NCBI RefSeq assembly: GCF_002954715.1
Contig: NZ_MSCP01000002.1
Location: forward strand, 1,125,569 to 1,189,568
Origin: Aliivibrio sifiae
GTDB taxonomy: Bacteria; Pseudomonadota; Gammaproteobacteria; Enterobacterales; Vibrionaceae
Direction: 5' to 3'
Length of the DNA: 64,000 nt
In this document: positions 63,598 through 64,000 of the stretch, one piece after another
Position numbering within the stretch: the stretch's first letter is position 1
Layout: each line of letters opens with the position of its first letter
The notes under the pieces: generated by a model
What the model was told of the DNA's origin: nothing
Database searches by the model: none
What the model saw: only the letters and a program-made list of their open reading frames with translations
Translations under genes and position numbers: made by a program

Positions 63598-64000
63598 TAT
63601 TACCACTAACATTGATTGATTTAGGTGCTACCTCAAGTAGGCTTTTTGCCAATGCTTGCGCTGTGTATTTGATCGACATTGCGCCACCATAACTCCATAC
63701 CGATTCAACACTATTCACTCGATGGGCACGTACGAAAGGCATCGCATTCCAAATAACTGATTTGTTTAATTTATTCTCTTCATTAAACGGTTCTATATAC
63801 AACGCAATGCCATCATCAATATGACGAAGATCTGTTAAGCGAAGTTGTGTTACTCCCCATTGGTTACTTTTTTGAGGTAACGCGGTGGTAAACCCTAACT
63901 GATTTAACGCGTATTGCGCTGTTGAATTATCACCATACATAAAGACCGAAGTCAGAGTTGCGAATCGAAACACAGAGACGGCTGGTAGCGAATTACCATA
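63590..64000 (-). CDS. fhuD: FhuD-like periplasmic binding protein, C-terminal part (runs off the right edge)
   Basis: The last 136 residues of a periplasmic iron-siderophore binding protein; the frame is open at base 64000. VIWNAMPFVRAHRVNSVESVW corresponds (in pieces) to the C-terminal region of E. coli FhuD with MPFVRAGRF, and YGDNSTAQYALNQLGF to its middle lobe. It delivers ferric hydroxamates to FhuB, encoded directly after with an eight-base overlap. The upstream part and promoter, probably Fur-controlled, lie outside the window. Confidence 0.88.
   Translation of the reverse strand, partial: YGNSLPAVSVFRFATLTSVFMYGDNSTAQYALNQLGFTTALPQKSNQWGVTQLRLTDLRHIDDGIALYIEPFNEENKLNKSVIWNAMPFVRAHRVNSVESVWSYGGAMSIKYTAQALAKSLLEVAPKSINVSGNNE

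Noticed and set aside
1-64000. CRISPR arrays, tRNA or rRNA genes, transposases, integrases and phage genes
   Set aside because: None seen on either strand; no regularly spaced repeats or recognisable mobile-element proteins were found.

Overview
The window is AT-rich, densely coded gamma-proteobacterial DNA. It almost certainly comes from the Vibrionaceae, and the base composition and gene set suit Aliivibrio (A. fischeri group); the species assignment is inference. Markers are a complete TonB2 cluster with TtpC and the TPR partner, a VC1184-type cysteine-desulfurase-like protein, a TyrR, an rpoE-chrR pair next to a cfa-type photo-stress operon, and a BirA-controlled bioA/bioBFCD locus. No tRNA, rRNA, CRISPR array, insertion sequence or phage gene was seen. 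The window starts inside an MFS transporter and ends inside a FhuD-like gene.

Layout. 1-3.4 kb: MFS transporter end, LysR regulator and a GH13 glucosidase. 3.5-9.3 kb: a four-gene minus-strand operon (enoyl-CoA reductase of the FabV/Ter family, CoA-transferase, FadB-like, FadA-like) that on paper is a complete reverse beta-oxidation (butyrate-type) pathway. 9.5-14.4 kb: a small orphan protein, an outer-membrane barrel, an AraC regulator and two exported choloylglycine-hydrolase-family Ntn amidases. 14.4-21.0 kb: a compact seven-gene operon joining a MacB/LolCDE-like ABC transporter, a LolA-like periplasmic protein, an outer-membrane barrel and a LytS/LytTR two-component system. 21.2-26.4 kb: a YhhY-type acetyltransferase, a DksA-like zinc finger protein, a TrpD2/YbiB protein and an HlyD/DUF2955 efflux pair with a divergent LysR. 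26.7-31.8 kb: biotin synthesis (bioD, C, F, B and divergent bioA). 31.9-34.3 kb: a small membrane protein, RimJ and TyrR.

34.5-47.7 kb is a light/oxidative-stress region: TudS-DUF1722 protein, class I photolyase and a PhoD-like phosphatase on the plus strand; ChaN lipoprotein behind a Fur box; an eight-gene minus-strand cfa operon (NTF2-like, SDR, FAD oxidoreductase, DUF1365, Cfa, DUF2878, chalcone-isomerase-like, DUF3833); then chrR and rpoE. Three start regions share a TGATC(C/T)-N18-AT-rich element, which argues for one RpoE/ChrR regulon.

47.8-56.6 kb: a PTS EIIC-EAL fusion (candidate sugar-responsive c-di-GMP phosphodiesterase), a small cytochrome c, a 2OG-dioxygenase/PLP enzyme pair, an MFS drug exporter with divergent LysR, a LysE-type exporter, a 60-residue orphan and a YcdX-like PHP phosphatase. 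56.7-64 kb: the TonB2 energy-transduction operon followed by a ferric-hydroxamate ABC permease (FhuB) and the end of its binding protein.

The items most worth following are the reverse beta-oxidation operon with its neighbouring amidases, the ABC/LolA/barrel/LytSR operon, the EIIC-EAL fusion, and the RpoE promoter that appears to sit on the chrR terminator.
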